Source: Chitinophagales bacterium (GTDB taxonomy: Bacteria > Bacteroidota > Bacteroidia > Chitinophagales > JADIYW01). From it: DNA of 64,000 bases. Both the position numbers and the translations under genes were made by a program. The notes under the pieces are model-generated. The model saw only the letters and a list, made by a program, of their open reading frames with translations. It ran no database searches and was not told the DNA's origin. The stretch is from the NCBI GenBank assembly GCA_019694955.1, contig JAIBAX010000006.1, positions 60,867-124,866 of the forward strand, in the 5' to 3' direction. Shown piece by piece: positions 27,297-35,286 of the stretch (positions within the stretch are counted from its first letter, which is position 1; each line of letters opens with the position of its first letter).

Positions 27297-28487
27297 TTAT
27301 GCAAGCACTTCGCTGACCAGTTCTGCGGCTTCTTTCAAGAGTATGGCAGAACGAACTTTAAGTCCGGATTGGTCGATGATTTGTTTGGCTTCAACAGCAT
27401 TGGTGCCTTGAAGTCTAACAATAATGGGAACATTGATTTCTCCAATATTTTTATAGGCATCGACAACCCCTTGCGCTACGCGATCACAACGGACAATACC
27501 ACCAAAGATATTGATGAGTATTGCTTTTACATTAGGGTCTTTCAAAATGATTCTAAAAGCGGTTTCTACTCTTTTTGCATCTGCAGTACCACCCACATCT
27601 AAGAAATTGGCAGGTTCTCCCCCACTCAATTTGATAATATCCATGGTAGCCATTGCTAAACCAGCGCCATTTACCATGCAACCCACATTTCCATCTAATT
27701 TAACATAATTCAAATTAGACTGACCTGCTTCTACTTCTGTGGGGTCTTCTTCCATGATATCGCGCATAGCTGCTAAATCTGCATGGCGGTATAATCCATT
27801 TTCATCTAAGTTTACTTTACAGTCAACGGCAACAATTTTGTCGTCAGTAGTCTTTAAGAGTGGATTGATTTCCAGCATCGACGCATCGGAGGCTATATAT
27901 GCACTATAGATATTTGTTACTGCTTGTACCATTTCTTTGAATGCTGTTCCTGATAATCCTAGGTTAAAGGCAATTCTTCTAGCTTGAAAACCTTGTAAGC
28001 CCAAATTTTTATCTACCCATTCTTTTTGAATTTTATCAGGGTGATGTTCTGCTACTTCTTCGATATCCATACCGCCTTCAGTAGAATAGATGATGACATT
28101 ACATTCCTTTTTTCTATCTAATAGCACACTTAGGTAAAATTCTTTTGTTTCTGAAGCACCCGGATAATAGGCGTCTGCTGCGATGAGTACTTTATGAACG
28201 ACTTTACCTTTTGGGCCTGTTTGCGGCGTTACCAAAGTCATACCAAGAATGGCTTCAGCTTTTTCTTGCACTTCTGCTAAGGTTTTTGCCACTTTTACGC
28301 CACCACCTTTACCACGTCCACCGGCATGAACTTGTGCTTTTACTACCCAAATACCTGTGTTCGTTAATTCTTTGAGTTCTCTGGCGGCAGCTACCGCTCC
28401 TTCAGGTGTATCAGCAGGGATACCTTCTTGTATTCTTACACCAAAATTTTTTAAAATTATCTTTCCTTGGTACTCGTGAAGATTCAT
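27297..28487 (-). CDS. sucC: Succinyl-CoA synthetase beta subunit (ADP-forming type)
   Basis: A 396-residue SucC. It has the N-terminal ATP-grasp domain ([34 protein letters not shown]), a Mg/nucleotide region ([20 protein letters not shown]) and a C-terminal ligase-CoA domain ([13 protein letters not shown]). With SucD (not in this window) it interconverts succinyl-CoA and succinate with substrate-level phosphorylation in the TCA cycle, directly after the step the korAB complex may catalyse. A -7 box TACCTTTG lies just upstream. Confidence 0.96.
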   Translation of the reverse strand: MNLHEYQGKIILKNFGVRIQEGIPADTPEGAVAAARELKELTNTGIWVVKAQVHAGGRGKGGGVKVAKTLAEVQEKAEAILGMTLVTPQTGPKGKVVHKVLIAADAYYPGASETKEFYLSVLLDRKKECNVIIYSTEGGMDIEEVAEHHPDKIQKEWVDKNLGLQGFQARRIAFNLGLSGTAFKEMVQAVTNIYSAYIASDASMLEINPLLKTTDDKIVAVDCKVNLDENGLYRHADLAAMRDIMEEDPTEVEAGQSNLNYVKLDGNVGCMVNGAGLAMATMDIIKLSGGEPANFLDVGGTADAKRVETAFRIILKDPNVKAILINIFGGIVRCDRVAQGVVDAYKNIGEINVPIIVRLQGTNAVEAKQIIDQSGLKVRSAILLKEAAELVSEVLA

Positions 28488-28504
28488 ATTATATCATTTG
28501 TGTG

Positions 28505-28512
28505 CAAAGGTA
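28505..28512 (-). promoter_or_regulatory. -7 box (TACCTTTG) of sucC
   Basis: Exact TAnnTTTG on the minus strand, 17 nt before the sucC start codon. Confidence 0.6.
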
Positions 28513-28671
28513 AATAAAATTGAAAATTCCTGATTAAAATTTATTGATTTAAGGGATGTGTTAATAATTTATAGGCTAAACAACACCACTACATAAGTGT
28601 ACAATGATAAAAGCGTAAAAGAGTTGACAGTAATATTCCTTTAAAATAGTTTTACACTCCAAACTTTTTTA

Positions 28672-28679
28672 TAGTTTTG
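28672..28679 (+). promoter_or_regulatory. -7 box (TAGTTTTG) of the DUF3822 gene
   Basis: Exact TAnnTTTG, 19 nt before the TTG start of the next gene. The short leader makes any start upstream of 28686 impossible for this transcript. Confidence 0.55.
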
Positions 28680-28698
28680 CGTACTACAATATAAAAGT

Positions 28699-29526
28699 TT
28701 GTATCATCTCGAATTAGATAATCGTTTACACAATAGCCAGCATGCAAAGGAATTATGTATTTTGGTACAGCAGTCCAGTATTAGTGGTGCTATTTTTGAT
28801 TTGGCGTTAGGAGAATTTTCGTTTTTGAATCTTGAGTTATGGGATGAACCTTTATTGCCACAGGTATTGGAAGACAAGTTGAAAAACTGGTTGTCCCGGC
28901 ATCAACAGAAATTCAATCAAAAGTTCGATCAGATTTTTATTGGAATAGATAGTCCTAAGTTTATTGTACTTCCCAATACCGGTATAGATATATTGCCAGC
29001 TTTTCAAGTACTAAATACCTACCATCCTTCTCGGGAAATCATTGCTACTACTGTTGTAGAAGATGATTTTAATATTCATTTCAGTATGGCGAAGTCTGTT
29101 TGGGAAATGTTTAACCATCATTTTGAAGGGAAAAAATTTTTATTTGGAGATTATGGCATTTTGAAAGAAGTAAAATTTCTTCCCAAAGATCAGAATTTTT
29201 TATTGGCAGAAATCAATGGACACCACCTCTCCCTTGTTTATTCTGAGCGGGCGCATGTGGCATATTATAATCAATTTGAGTTTCAAACCAAAGAAGATTT
29301 GCTGTACTATGTCGCCCTGGCATATGAAGAGTTGAAATTAGATAGGAATTTCATTCCCTTGCTTTTATATGGATTGATAGAAATGGAGAGCCCATTGTAT
29401 CAAACTTTGTTTGGATATGTTAGAAATATCCGGTTAGCGCCGGGAACGCCTGAGTATAAAGCATCTGAGTTGCTGAAAGAGACGCCCCCACATTTTTTGA
29501 ATGCACTGTTGAATCTGAGAAAATGA
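28699..29526 (+). CDS. DUF3822-family protein
   Basis: A 275-residue cytoplasmic protein matching the Bacteroidota DUF3822 family in length, in composition and above all in position directly before rsmD and coaD. Conserved-looking stretches are SGAIFDLALGEFSFLN, HHFEGKKFLFGDYG and DLLYYVALAYEELKLD. The family is thought to have an actin-like ATPase fold (recalled, not derived here), but no function is established. The start is TTG at 28699; no in-frame ATG lies between the promoter and the conserved N-terminus. It overlaps rsmD by four bases. Confidence 0.75.
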   Translation: MYHLELDNRLHNSQHAKELCILVQQSSISGAIFDLALGEFSFLNLELWDEPLLPQVLEDKLKNWLSRHQQKFNQKFDQIFIGIDSPKFIVLPNTGIDILPAFQVLNTYHPSREIIATTVVEDDFNIHFSMAKSVWEMFNHHFEGKKFLFGDYGILKEVKFLPKDQNFLLAEINGHHLSLVYSERAHVAYYNQFEFQTKEDLLYYVALAYEELKLDRNFIPLLLYGLIEMESPLYQTLFGYVRNIRLAPGTPEYKASELLKETPPHFLNALLNLRK

Positions 29527-30077
29527 GGATAAACGCCGGAAAATTTAGGGGGAAGCGATTTTATCCACCTTCCAACATACCTGCAAGACCTACCACGGAT
29601 TTTGCGAAAGAAGCATTATTCAATATTTTGAACAATCATTTTGACTTCGAGGAAGTGAGTTTTCTTGATTTGTTTGCCGGAACAGGAAATATCTCATTTG
29701 AGATGTTCTCCAGAGGTTGCATGGATATGACTTTAGTTGACTTATCTCCTATCAGTATTGGTTTTATAAAGAAGATGGCAGAATCTTTAAAGATGGATGC
29801 ACATGCCCGAATTATCAAGGGCGATGCTTTGGCCCATATTGAAAATGATTACAAGAGTTACGACCTTATTTTTGCCGGACCGCCCTATGCTTTGGAGCAG
29901 ATCAACGAAATTCCGGATCGGATACTGCATTCCAACTTGTTAAAACCGGAAGGATGGTTTATACTGGAAACATCACCTAAACATAATTTCTTGAATCATC
30001 CTCATTTGTTGCGGGTTAATAATTATGGACAAACCCATTTTTGGTTTTTTTCACATGAAATTTTTGAAGATGAATAA
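29523..30077 (+). CDS. rsmD: RsmD-family 16S rRNA (guanine966-N2)-methyltransferase, altered motif IV
   Basis: A 184-residue Rossmann methyltransferase with N-terminal RINAGKFRGKRF, RPTTDFAKEALFNIL, and SAM motif I FLDLFAGTGNISFE (residues 47-60). RsmD methylates G966 of 16S rRNA. The usual catalytic (D/N)PPY of motif IV reads GPPY here (Gly119 to Tyr122, codon GGA at 29877-29879), losing the residue that normally binds the target amino group. The gene overlaps DUF3822 (ATGA) and coaD (8 nt), so the three are translationally coupled. Confidence 0.88.
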   Translation: MRINAGKFRGKRFYPPSNIPARPTTDFAKEALFNILNNHFDFEEVSFLDLFAGTGNISFEMFSRGCMDMTLVDLSPISIGFIKKMAESLKMDAHARIIKGDALAHIENDYKSYDLIFAGPPYALEQINEIPDRILHSNLLKPEGWFILETSPKHNFLNHPHLLRVNNYGQTHFWFFSHEIFEDE

Positions 30078-30531
30078 AAAGATAGCCATTTTTCCGGGTT
30101 CCTTCGATCCAATTACCGTTGGACATGTGGACATCGTTACAAGAGCCATGCCTTTATTTGATGAAGTGATCATCGCTATTGGTGTGAACACACAGAAGAA
30201 ATATTTGTTTGATTTAGAACAAAGAGAAGCGTGGATAAAGGCTGTGTTTGCTAAAGAGCCAAAGATAAAAGTGGAAACGTACACAGGATTGACCATTAAT
30301 TACTGTAAAGAAAGAGGTGCAAACTACATTATTCGCGGCATCCGAAATTCATCAGATTTTGAGTACGAGAAAACAATCGCCCATTTAAACAATGCCATGA
30401 ATCCGGATATTGAAACCATACTGATTTTATCAAAAGCAGACATGTCTTCCATTTCCTCAACGATAGTAAGAGAAATTATTTTAGGAAAAGGAGATGTAAG
30501 TAAATTTGTTCCAAAAGAAGTTTTAATATAG
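30070..30531 (+). CDS. coaD: Phosphopantetheine adenylyltransferase
   Basis: A 153-residue CoaD. It adenylylates 4'-phosphopantetheine to dephospho-CoA. It shows the nucleotidyltransferase motif FPGSFDPITVGHVD at the N-terminus, RGIRNSSDFEYE, and the C-terminal SSISSTIVRE. The ATG at 30070 gives the canonical length; the reading frame is open further upstream, but that part overlaps rsmD and lacks family similarity. The stop-start overlap with rsmD is ATGAATAA. Confidence 0.95.
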   Translation: MNKKIAIFPGSFDPITVGHVDIVTRAMPLFDEVIIAIGVNTQKKYLFDLEQREAWIKAVFAKEPKIKVETYTGLTINYCKERGANYIIRGIRNSSDFEYEKTIAHLNNAMNPDIETILILSKADMSSISSTIVREIILGKGDVSKFVPKEVLI

Positions 30532-30653
30532 TCGCTTAACTAATTAATTTATAGTGTTTTATTTGTATTTATTTTCAATATTAGTTGACTTGATATAATT
30601 AAATTTAATTATATAAAATACAATTGATAAATTATATTTAAATAAATCATAAG

Positions 30654-30752
30654 TTTATTTAAATTAACATAGAACACTAATAATCATTAATTTAAAATTA
30701 GTAATTTATAATTCAAAATTATCAATTACTATGTCTCAACGTGACGTTATTG
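30654..30752. repeat. Direct repeat, copy 1 (duplicated gene tail)
   Basis: About 99 nt matching 30879-30976 with three substitutions and one indel, offset about 225 nt. The right end includes the last ten codons of the downstream minus-strand gene, so the unit is a duplicated 3' end plus trailer. Weaker similarity extends about 60 nt further left. Confidence 0.85.
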
Positions 30753-30757
30753 ATATA
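30722..30757 (-). pseudogene. Residual C-terminal codons of a second gene copy
   Basis: On the minus strand this reads RYINNVTLRHSN and a stop; the last nine residues and the stop match the end of the intact protein encoded at 30946-31362. Upstream codons diverge at once, so only the tail survives. Confidence 0.65.
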
Positions 30758-30878
30758 CCTTTCAGAATATGTCTTACAATTGTTTAAATTTAATATAATA
30801 TTATAATTAATTGATTTTTAATATTTTATTTGTATTTATTCATAGTGTTAATATAATTAACTTATTTAAAACAATGAT

Positions 30879-30976
30879 TTTATTTAAATTAACATAAAAC
30901 ACTAATAATCATTAATTTAAAATTATTAATTTATAATTCAAAATATCAATTGCTATGTCTCAACGTGACGTTATTG
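30879..30976. repeat. Direct repeat, copy 2 (intact gene tail)
   Basis: Partner of 30654-30752. It overlaps the last codons of the gene at 30946-31362 and its AT-rich 3' trailer. The rest of the 414-nt gap between coaD and this gene is AT-rich and otherwise featureless. Confidence 0.85.
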
Positions 30977-31362
30977 CCATTTATCCTATAGGTTAATTTT
31001 ACGTCATTCACACTTCTGGCATCGTTGCCCAAGTCAGAAGGTCCGGAGCCTGCGAATATAAAATTCACTTTGAAATAGCCGGTTTGTCTGGTTACTGCCG
31101 CATTGAAGAAAGCGCCGTCCCTTTCTATATCCCTGCCTTGGATAAATACACCCACAAAGTTCGTTGGCTCAGCAGGGTCGTTGCTTCTCTCCCACACATA
31201 TCCCGACCATGTTGATGGATTCCACCAAACCACAGGAATGGTTCTTTTTCTCTCCCGAATGATCTCAAATCCGGCTTCATGAAACACGACTAAATGGGTT
31301 AGAATGGTATTGATGGTTACACGATGGGTATTATTATTAGAAGTATACGTTCTACTGGCCAT
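30946..31362 (-). CDS. Hypothetical protein, 138 residues, beta-rich
   Basis: I do not recognise this family. The protein has no signal peptide or transmembrane helix. It is rich in Thr, Asn and Val and has a Trp cluster (VVWWNPSTWSGYVWE) and a pattern of short strands (FVGVFIQGRDIERDGAFFNAAV, TGYFKVNFIFAGSG), suggesting a compact beta-sandwich. It stands alone between convergent coaD and a divergent YD-repeat-like gene. Its 3' tail is duplicated just downstream, a sign of local rearrangement. It could be a small lectin-like or secreted effector protein, but nothing in the sequence proves that. Confidence 0.7.
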   Translation of the reverse strand: MASRTYTSNNNTHRVTINTILTHLVVFHEAGFEIIRERKRTIPVVWWNPSTWSGYVWERSNDPAEPTNFVGVFIQGRDIERDGAFFNAAVTRQTGYFKVNFIFAGSGPSDLGNDARSVNDVKLTYRINGNNVTLRHSN

Positions 31363-31470
31363 GACATATTATTATTAATTAGAATGTAAAGTAGCTTAAT
31401 TTCCTAATAATTGGTTAAAATAGTACGATTAATTTTTATTTGGAATAGATTTTGAAGATATTTGCTGGTA

Positions 31471-31502
31471 AGTGGCGTTTCATTTACTTTTGTAAGTATG
31501 CA
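31471..31502 (+). promoter_or_regulatory. Full -33/-7 promoter (TTTG-N20-TACTTTTG)
   Basis: TTTG at 31471-31474 and TACTTTTG at 31495-31502 with a 20-nt spacer match the Bacteroidota consensus at every defined position. It places the start of the next gene at ATG 31524. Confidence 0.8.
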
Positions 31503-31523
31503 GTGTTAAGTAAAATTAAGAAG

Positions 31524-32366
31524 ATGATAAGGTTTTTTTTAGTGATAATTATGATCATTTATGCGCAACAAGGGTTTGGTCAGAAATTGTTGACAGAGAT
31601 ATCTGATACCTTCAATCGCGAAACTTATACTTTTCGTTATGATGATAAAAACCGACTTTCAGGTCTAATATACAAAAACCCACTGAATGAAGCATATACA
31701 ACCATTTTCTATGAGAATGACAAGATTATAAAAGATACCATCTGTTCATATAGTTTTGGAAAAACCAAAAGAGTTGTCAGGACGGTACAAGACTATTTTT
31801 ACGACGACAAGGGACGCTTTATAAGGAAGGAATTATATCTTTTGGACAGCGCACAGAATAGAAAATTAATGGGTTATATCGAGTATAAGTACGGCTCGGA
31901 TGGTAAATTATCCGGTATATGGGATATGAACGCTAAGAAAGAAATCATGCAGTTTACAGATGTCTTTTATGATGATAAAGGCAATATTAAAAAGAAAATC
32001 TCCAAATACGGCTCCTATACGGATAGTTACATTAATAATGAAGTTATTTTGTATGATGATAAAAAGAACCCTTTGTATGAGGTGCTTTCAGCATCTTCTT
32101 ATTTTCTTATCAATACCAATCCGGCATTTAATTTTTTCGATTATTCTTGGAATTTATCAAAGAATAATATTAAATCGGTGTCGGTTAAAATTCTTTTGAA
32201 CGATGAATTATTGAAAAAAGAAGATTATACGATTGGTTACGAATATGATGAGCAAGGTTATCCAACCAAAAGAACCATGAGTTGGACTAGGGAAACCATT
32301 GCAATGCCTACACAACAGAAACCCGTTAATAATATAGCAACTTTTTATAAATACGAGAATTTTTGA
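31524..32366 (+). CDS. Exported YD-repeat-like protein
   Basis: A 280-residue protein with a signal peptide (MIRFFLVIIMIIYAQQGFG, cut before Gln) and repeated YD/RHS-like beta-hairpins: FRYDDKNRLSGLIY, YFYDDKGRFIRK, YKYGSDGKLSG, FYDDKGNIKKK, YEYDEQGYPTKR. This resembles small Bacteroidota surface or periplasmic proteins with RHS-like repeats. The function is unknown. The frame is open upstream to a TTG at 31452, but the promoter lies inside that stretch, which settles the start. Confidence 0.8.
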   Translation: MIRFFLVIIMIIYAQQGFGQKLLTEISDTFNRETYTFRYDDKNRLSGLIYKNPLNEAYTTIFYENDKIIKDTICSYSFGKTKRVVRTVQDYFYDDKGRFIRKELYLLDSAQNRKLMGYIEYKYGSDGKLSGIWDMNAKKEIMQFTDVFYDDKGNIKKKISKYGSYTDSYINNEVILYDDKKNPLYEVLSASSYFLINTNPAFNFFDYSWNLSKNNIKSVSVKILLNDELLKKEDYTIGYEYDEQGYPTKRTMSWTRETIAMPTQQKPVNNIATFYKYENF

Positions 32367-32410
32367 AATAAGAAATGGATTGATTTGTATCTTCGCAAAA
32401 AAAAGAAAAG

Positions 32411-33565
32411 ATGCAATTGCCAAGATCTATTTACAACGAAGAACACCTGCTTTTTAAATCCACGGTAGAAGATTTTATTGCAAAGGAAATAGTTCCTTAT
32501 AACGCAGAATGGGAACAAAATCACATGGTCTCTCGAGAGTCTTGGTTGAAATTAGGAGAAGCAGGTTTTCTTTGTATGCAAGCAGGCGAGGCATATGGAG
32601 GTTTAGATATCCAGGATTTTAGGTACAATGCCATTTTTACGGAAGCCTTAGGTCGGTCGGGATGCGCCGGACCTGCCGTTGGCTATCCCCTACACAATGA
32701 CATCGTATTGCCTTATATTGCACATTATGCGACGGAAGCCGCAAAGCAAAAATACATACCCAAGTCCATTACAGGAGAATATATACTGGCGATTGCTATG
32801 ACAGAACCTGCAGCTGGTAGTGACTTGCAAGGAATGAAGGCAACGGCAGAAGATTGTGGTGACTATTACTTATTAAATGGTTCTAAAACCTTTATTACGA
32901 ATGGCTATTTGGCTGATGTAGTGGTTGTGGCTGCAAAAACAGATGCTTCTGCCGGTGCAAAGGGAATCAGCTTGCTGATTGCTGATGTTACAATGGATGG
33001 CTTCAGCAAAGGAAATCCATTCCATAAAATAGGCCTCCATGCGCAAGATACTTGTGAGTTGTTTTTTGATAATGTTAAGATTCCAAAAGAAAATTTATTG
33101 GGAAAGGCGGGAGAAGGCTTTAAGTACTTAATGACAGAACTCGCTCAGGAGCGCTTGGTTGTTGCCATTGGCGCTTTAGCACAAGCAGAAAATGCCCTAG
33201 AAAAAACCATACAATATGTGAAAGAAAGAAAAGCATTCGGAAAACAAGTTGCCGAATTTCAAAATACCCGTTTTAAACTCGCCGAACTAAGCGCTGAGGT
33301 GATGATGGCAAGAGTATTTCTTGATAAATGCGTAGAACTTCATTGCGATCATCAACTGGAAGCAGCCGCTGCATCTGCCGCAAAAATGCTTACAACCGAC
33401 CTTCAATATAAAGTAGCCGAAGAATGCCTCCAACTTCATGGTGGTTATGGTTATATTTGGGAATATGATATCGCCAGAGCTTGGGCAGACTCAAGAGTAC
33501 AACGTATATATGCTGGTACCAATGAAATAATGAAGGAAATTATAGCAAGAAAAGTACTTGCGTAG
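32411..33565 (+). CDS. Acyl-CoA dehydrogenase (long-chain/isovaleryl type active site)
   Basis: A 384-residue FAD enzyme catalysing alpha,beta-dehydrogenation of an acyl-CoA in beta-oxidation or branched amino acid breakdown. It has AIAMTEPAAGSDLQGM and a GYGYIWEYDIARAWADSRVQRIYAGTNEI C-terminus. Most family members carry the catalytic Glu in the C-terminal Y-E-G-T, but here it is YAGT. The alternative base used by long-chain and isovaleryl-CoA dehydrogenases is present as Glu247 in QERLVVA. A near-consensus promoter (TTTG at 32362, TATCTTCG at 32388) precedes it. Confidence 0.92.
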   Translation: MQLPRSIYNEEHLLFKSTVEDFIAKEIVPYNAEWEQNHMVSRESWLKLGEAGFLCMQAGEAYGGLDIQDFRYNAIFTEALGRSGCAGPAVGYPLHNDIVLPYIAHYATEAAKQKYIPKSITGEYILAIAMTEPAAGSDLQGMKATAEDCGDYYLLNGSKTFITNGYLADVVVVAAKTDASAGAKGISLLIADVTMDGFSKGNPFHKIGLHAQDTCELFFDNVKIPKENLLGKAGEGFKYLMTELAQERLVVAIGALAQAENALEKTIQYVKERKAFGKQVAEFQNTRFKLAELSAEVMMARVFLDKCVELHCDHQLEAAAASAAKMLTTDLQYKVAEECLQLHGGYGYIWEYDIARAWADSRVQRIYAGTNEIMKEIIARKVLA

Positions 33566-33629
33566 CAGTTATTTTAATAATTTATTTCTTATATATTATC
33601 TGTTAGTATATCTAATAGATGATATATTT

Positions 33630-33648
33630 ATCATTATAATATAATGAT
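33630..33648. promoter_or_regulatory. Palindrome upstream of the MarR gene, possible operator
   Basis: Perfect 8-nt arms ATCATTAT / ATAATGAT with a 3-nt centre, about 120 bp before the -7 box of the MarR gene. The size suits a winged-helix dimer, but AT-rich palindromes are common here. Confidence 0.25.
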
Positions 33649-33770
33649 TATCAATTCATTATATGGTTTTTTTTGTCTTTAATATTTTTTTACTTATTAA
33701 TATAAACAACTGATTTACAATTGTTTTTGAATATTTATTAAATCTTTACTTGCATTTACAATAAAAACAT

Positions 33771-33778
33771 TATATTTG
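33771..33778 (+). promoter_or_regulatory. -7 box (TATATTTG) of the MarR gene
   Basis: Exact TAnnTTTG, 24 nt before the ATG at 33803. The open frame extends into the box through TTG, so that TTG is not a credible start. Confidence 0.6.
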
Positions 33779-33802
33779 CATCAACTAAATGCCAGTATCG
33801 TT

Positions 33803-34435
33803 ATGAAGAAGGTTGTTACTAGGCATGAAAATCCATTTGATCTGAATATACAAATAGAAAGCTTAGATAGTAAAGTGATTATTGCTTTTGAAAAAATATC
33901 ACAAGCTTTTCGGGTGATGCTATGGGATAAGGCCAAGGAATATGGTATAAGTCCTATACAAATTCAATTGTTGATACATATCAAGAACCACCATCCAAAC
34001 CTCAGGAAGGTGACATCTTTGGCAATTGAATTTAATATGACAAAGGCTACTATCAGCGATGCATTGAGAACCTTAGAGAATAAAAATTTGATTTCAAGAA
34101 CTCCTGAAAAACACGATTATAGGAGTTTTGTTTTCAGCTTAACCAGCTCCGGCTTTGCCTTAGTCGAAAATGTCGAGAACTATGCAGAATCATTTATGGA
34201 AGTACTGATGGATATAGACCCTAAAGAAAAAGAGGCGCTATACTTGCAGTTAATACAGTTGATACAAAAATTCAATCAACAAGAAGTGCTTTCTCCTGTA
34301 AGGATGTGTTTAACTTGCACCCATTTTTCCAAAGAAAAGAGCAAAGGTGCTTATTGCCATTTTCTTGAGCTCAAACTAAACGTCAAAGACCTCAGGGTAG
34401 ATTGTACTGTTCATGAGCCTATTGAAGAAATTTGA
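33803..34435 (+). CDS. MarR-family regulator with C-terminal four-Cys motif
   Basis: A 210-residue winged-helix regulator. Residues about 30-155 form the MarR domain (ISPIQIQLLIHI, recognition region AIEFNMTKATISDALRTLENKNLISR). The C-terminal 45 residues are an extension with CxxC-x12-C-x15-C (Cys169, 172, 185, 201; CLTCTHF ... YCHFL ... DCTVHE), a likely zinc or iron-sulfur site. This could make DNA binding metal- or redox-responsive. The target genes are unknown; acyl-CoA dehydrogenase lies just upstream on the same strand behind a separate promoter. Confidence 0.85.
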   Translation: MKKVVTRHENPFDLNIQIESLDSKVIIAFEKISQAFRVMLWDKAKEYGISPIQIQLLIHIKNHHPNLRKVTSLAIEFNMTKATISDALRTLENKNLISRTPEKHDYRSFVFSLTSSGFALVENVENYAESFMEVLMDIDPKEKEALYLQLIQLIQKFNQQEVLSPVRMCLTCTHFSKEKSKGAYCHFLELKLNVKDLRVDCTVHEPIEEI

Positions 34436-34554
34436 CCACTGACCATAGTCCACTGACTACTGACAAGTGTCCATTGACCTGTTGACTGTCGTCTGTTGAC
34501 CGTAGTCTATTGACCAATGACCCTTGACCACTGAATGTCCTCTATTGACACTTG
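34434..34554. repeat. Degenerate 7-nt tandem repeat filling a convergent gap
   Basis: About 17 heptads of the type TGACCAC, TGACTAC, TGTCCAT, TTGACTG, CGTCTGT and TTGACCA fill the whole spacer with clear 7-nt periodicity. It extends from the stop of the MarR gene to the stop of the next, minus-strand gene. Same family as 4750-4794 and 40512-40545. Confidence 0.85.
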
Positions 34555-35163
34555 TTAATACCTGATTTCTTGCAGCCACATCTTTTCACCAATACTTACA
34601 TAAAACACCCATGGGTGTCTCCGATTGTTTAAAACAGCCATTTCAATAGGATTCTTCAAATCTGCTGAACGTAAGAATAGTAAGTTAAGTGATTTCTTTT
34701 TCTTACCGATTTGTATTTGATTGTCTCTAGCTGCATCAAAAAAGTTTAATTGATAGGGTGGTTCTAATAAAATGAAATCAACGAGCAAAGGACCATCTAT
34801 CAGAAGTTTTGTAAACCCCTTTTCCTTTATTTCATTAAAGGCCTTTCTACTAAACAAGCACGCAGTTGCATTGTTTAAAACCTTTTCACCGGGTTTAAAC
34901 AATACAGTCATCGCTGCTGCACTGTCCAACGCCGAAGAAGAAACGCTATAATATCCTTTACTATATTCCGGATCTGTTTTTGAAAAGTGGAACTTTAGTT
35001 CCCTCCTATTATAATGGTCGATAACAATATTTAATTGATAACGCTCTTCATACTTGTTAACGACATAAACGAAAGTAGTATTGTTTTTGATCCGAAATGG
35101 CTTGCCAAAACAATTACCACCAGAGGATATTCCAATCATTATTAACATTATCAGCCACTTCAT
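34555..35163 (-). CDS. Hypothetical exported protein, 202 residues
   Basis: I do not recognise this family. It has an N-terminal signal peptide (MKWLIMLIMIGISSGGNCFG) and a mixed alpha/beta body with basic patches (IGKKKKSLNLLFL). The C-terminal segment HPWVFYVSIGEKMWLQEIRY is rich in aromatics. The Cys in SGGNC is not followed by a convincing lipobox context, so it is probably periplasmic rather than a lipoprotein. It stands alone, convergent with the MarR gene across the heptad repeat. Confidence 0.72.
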   Translation of the reverse strand: MKWLIMLIMIGISSGGNCFGKPFRIKNNTTFVYVVNKYEERYQLNIVIDHYNRRELKFHFSKTDPEYSKGYYSVSSSALDSAAAMTVLFKPGEKVLNNATACLFSRKAFNEIKEKGFTKLLIDGPLLVDFILLEPPYQLNFFDAARDNQIQIGKKKKSLNLLFLRSADLKNPIEMAVLNNRRHPWVFYVSIGEKMWLQEIRY

Positions 35164-35286
35164 AAGTAGGATGCAATTACAATTTACATATCAATAATAA
35201 GTAAAATTCCTTGCAATGCAATTTTTTATTTTGTACCAACATAACTTTATATAAAAAATGCTATTTTTCACGTAAATTTTCTAAAA

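Noticed and set aside
30025..30069. 15-codon N-terminal extension of CoaD
   Set aside because: It overlaps rsmD and reads rsmD-complement sequence out of frame; CoaD similarity and length start at the ATG at 30070.
34434..34554. CRISPR array
   Set aside because: The repeats are 7-nt degenerate units without the 20-40 nt repeat plus unique-spacer structure, and no cas gene is present.
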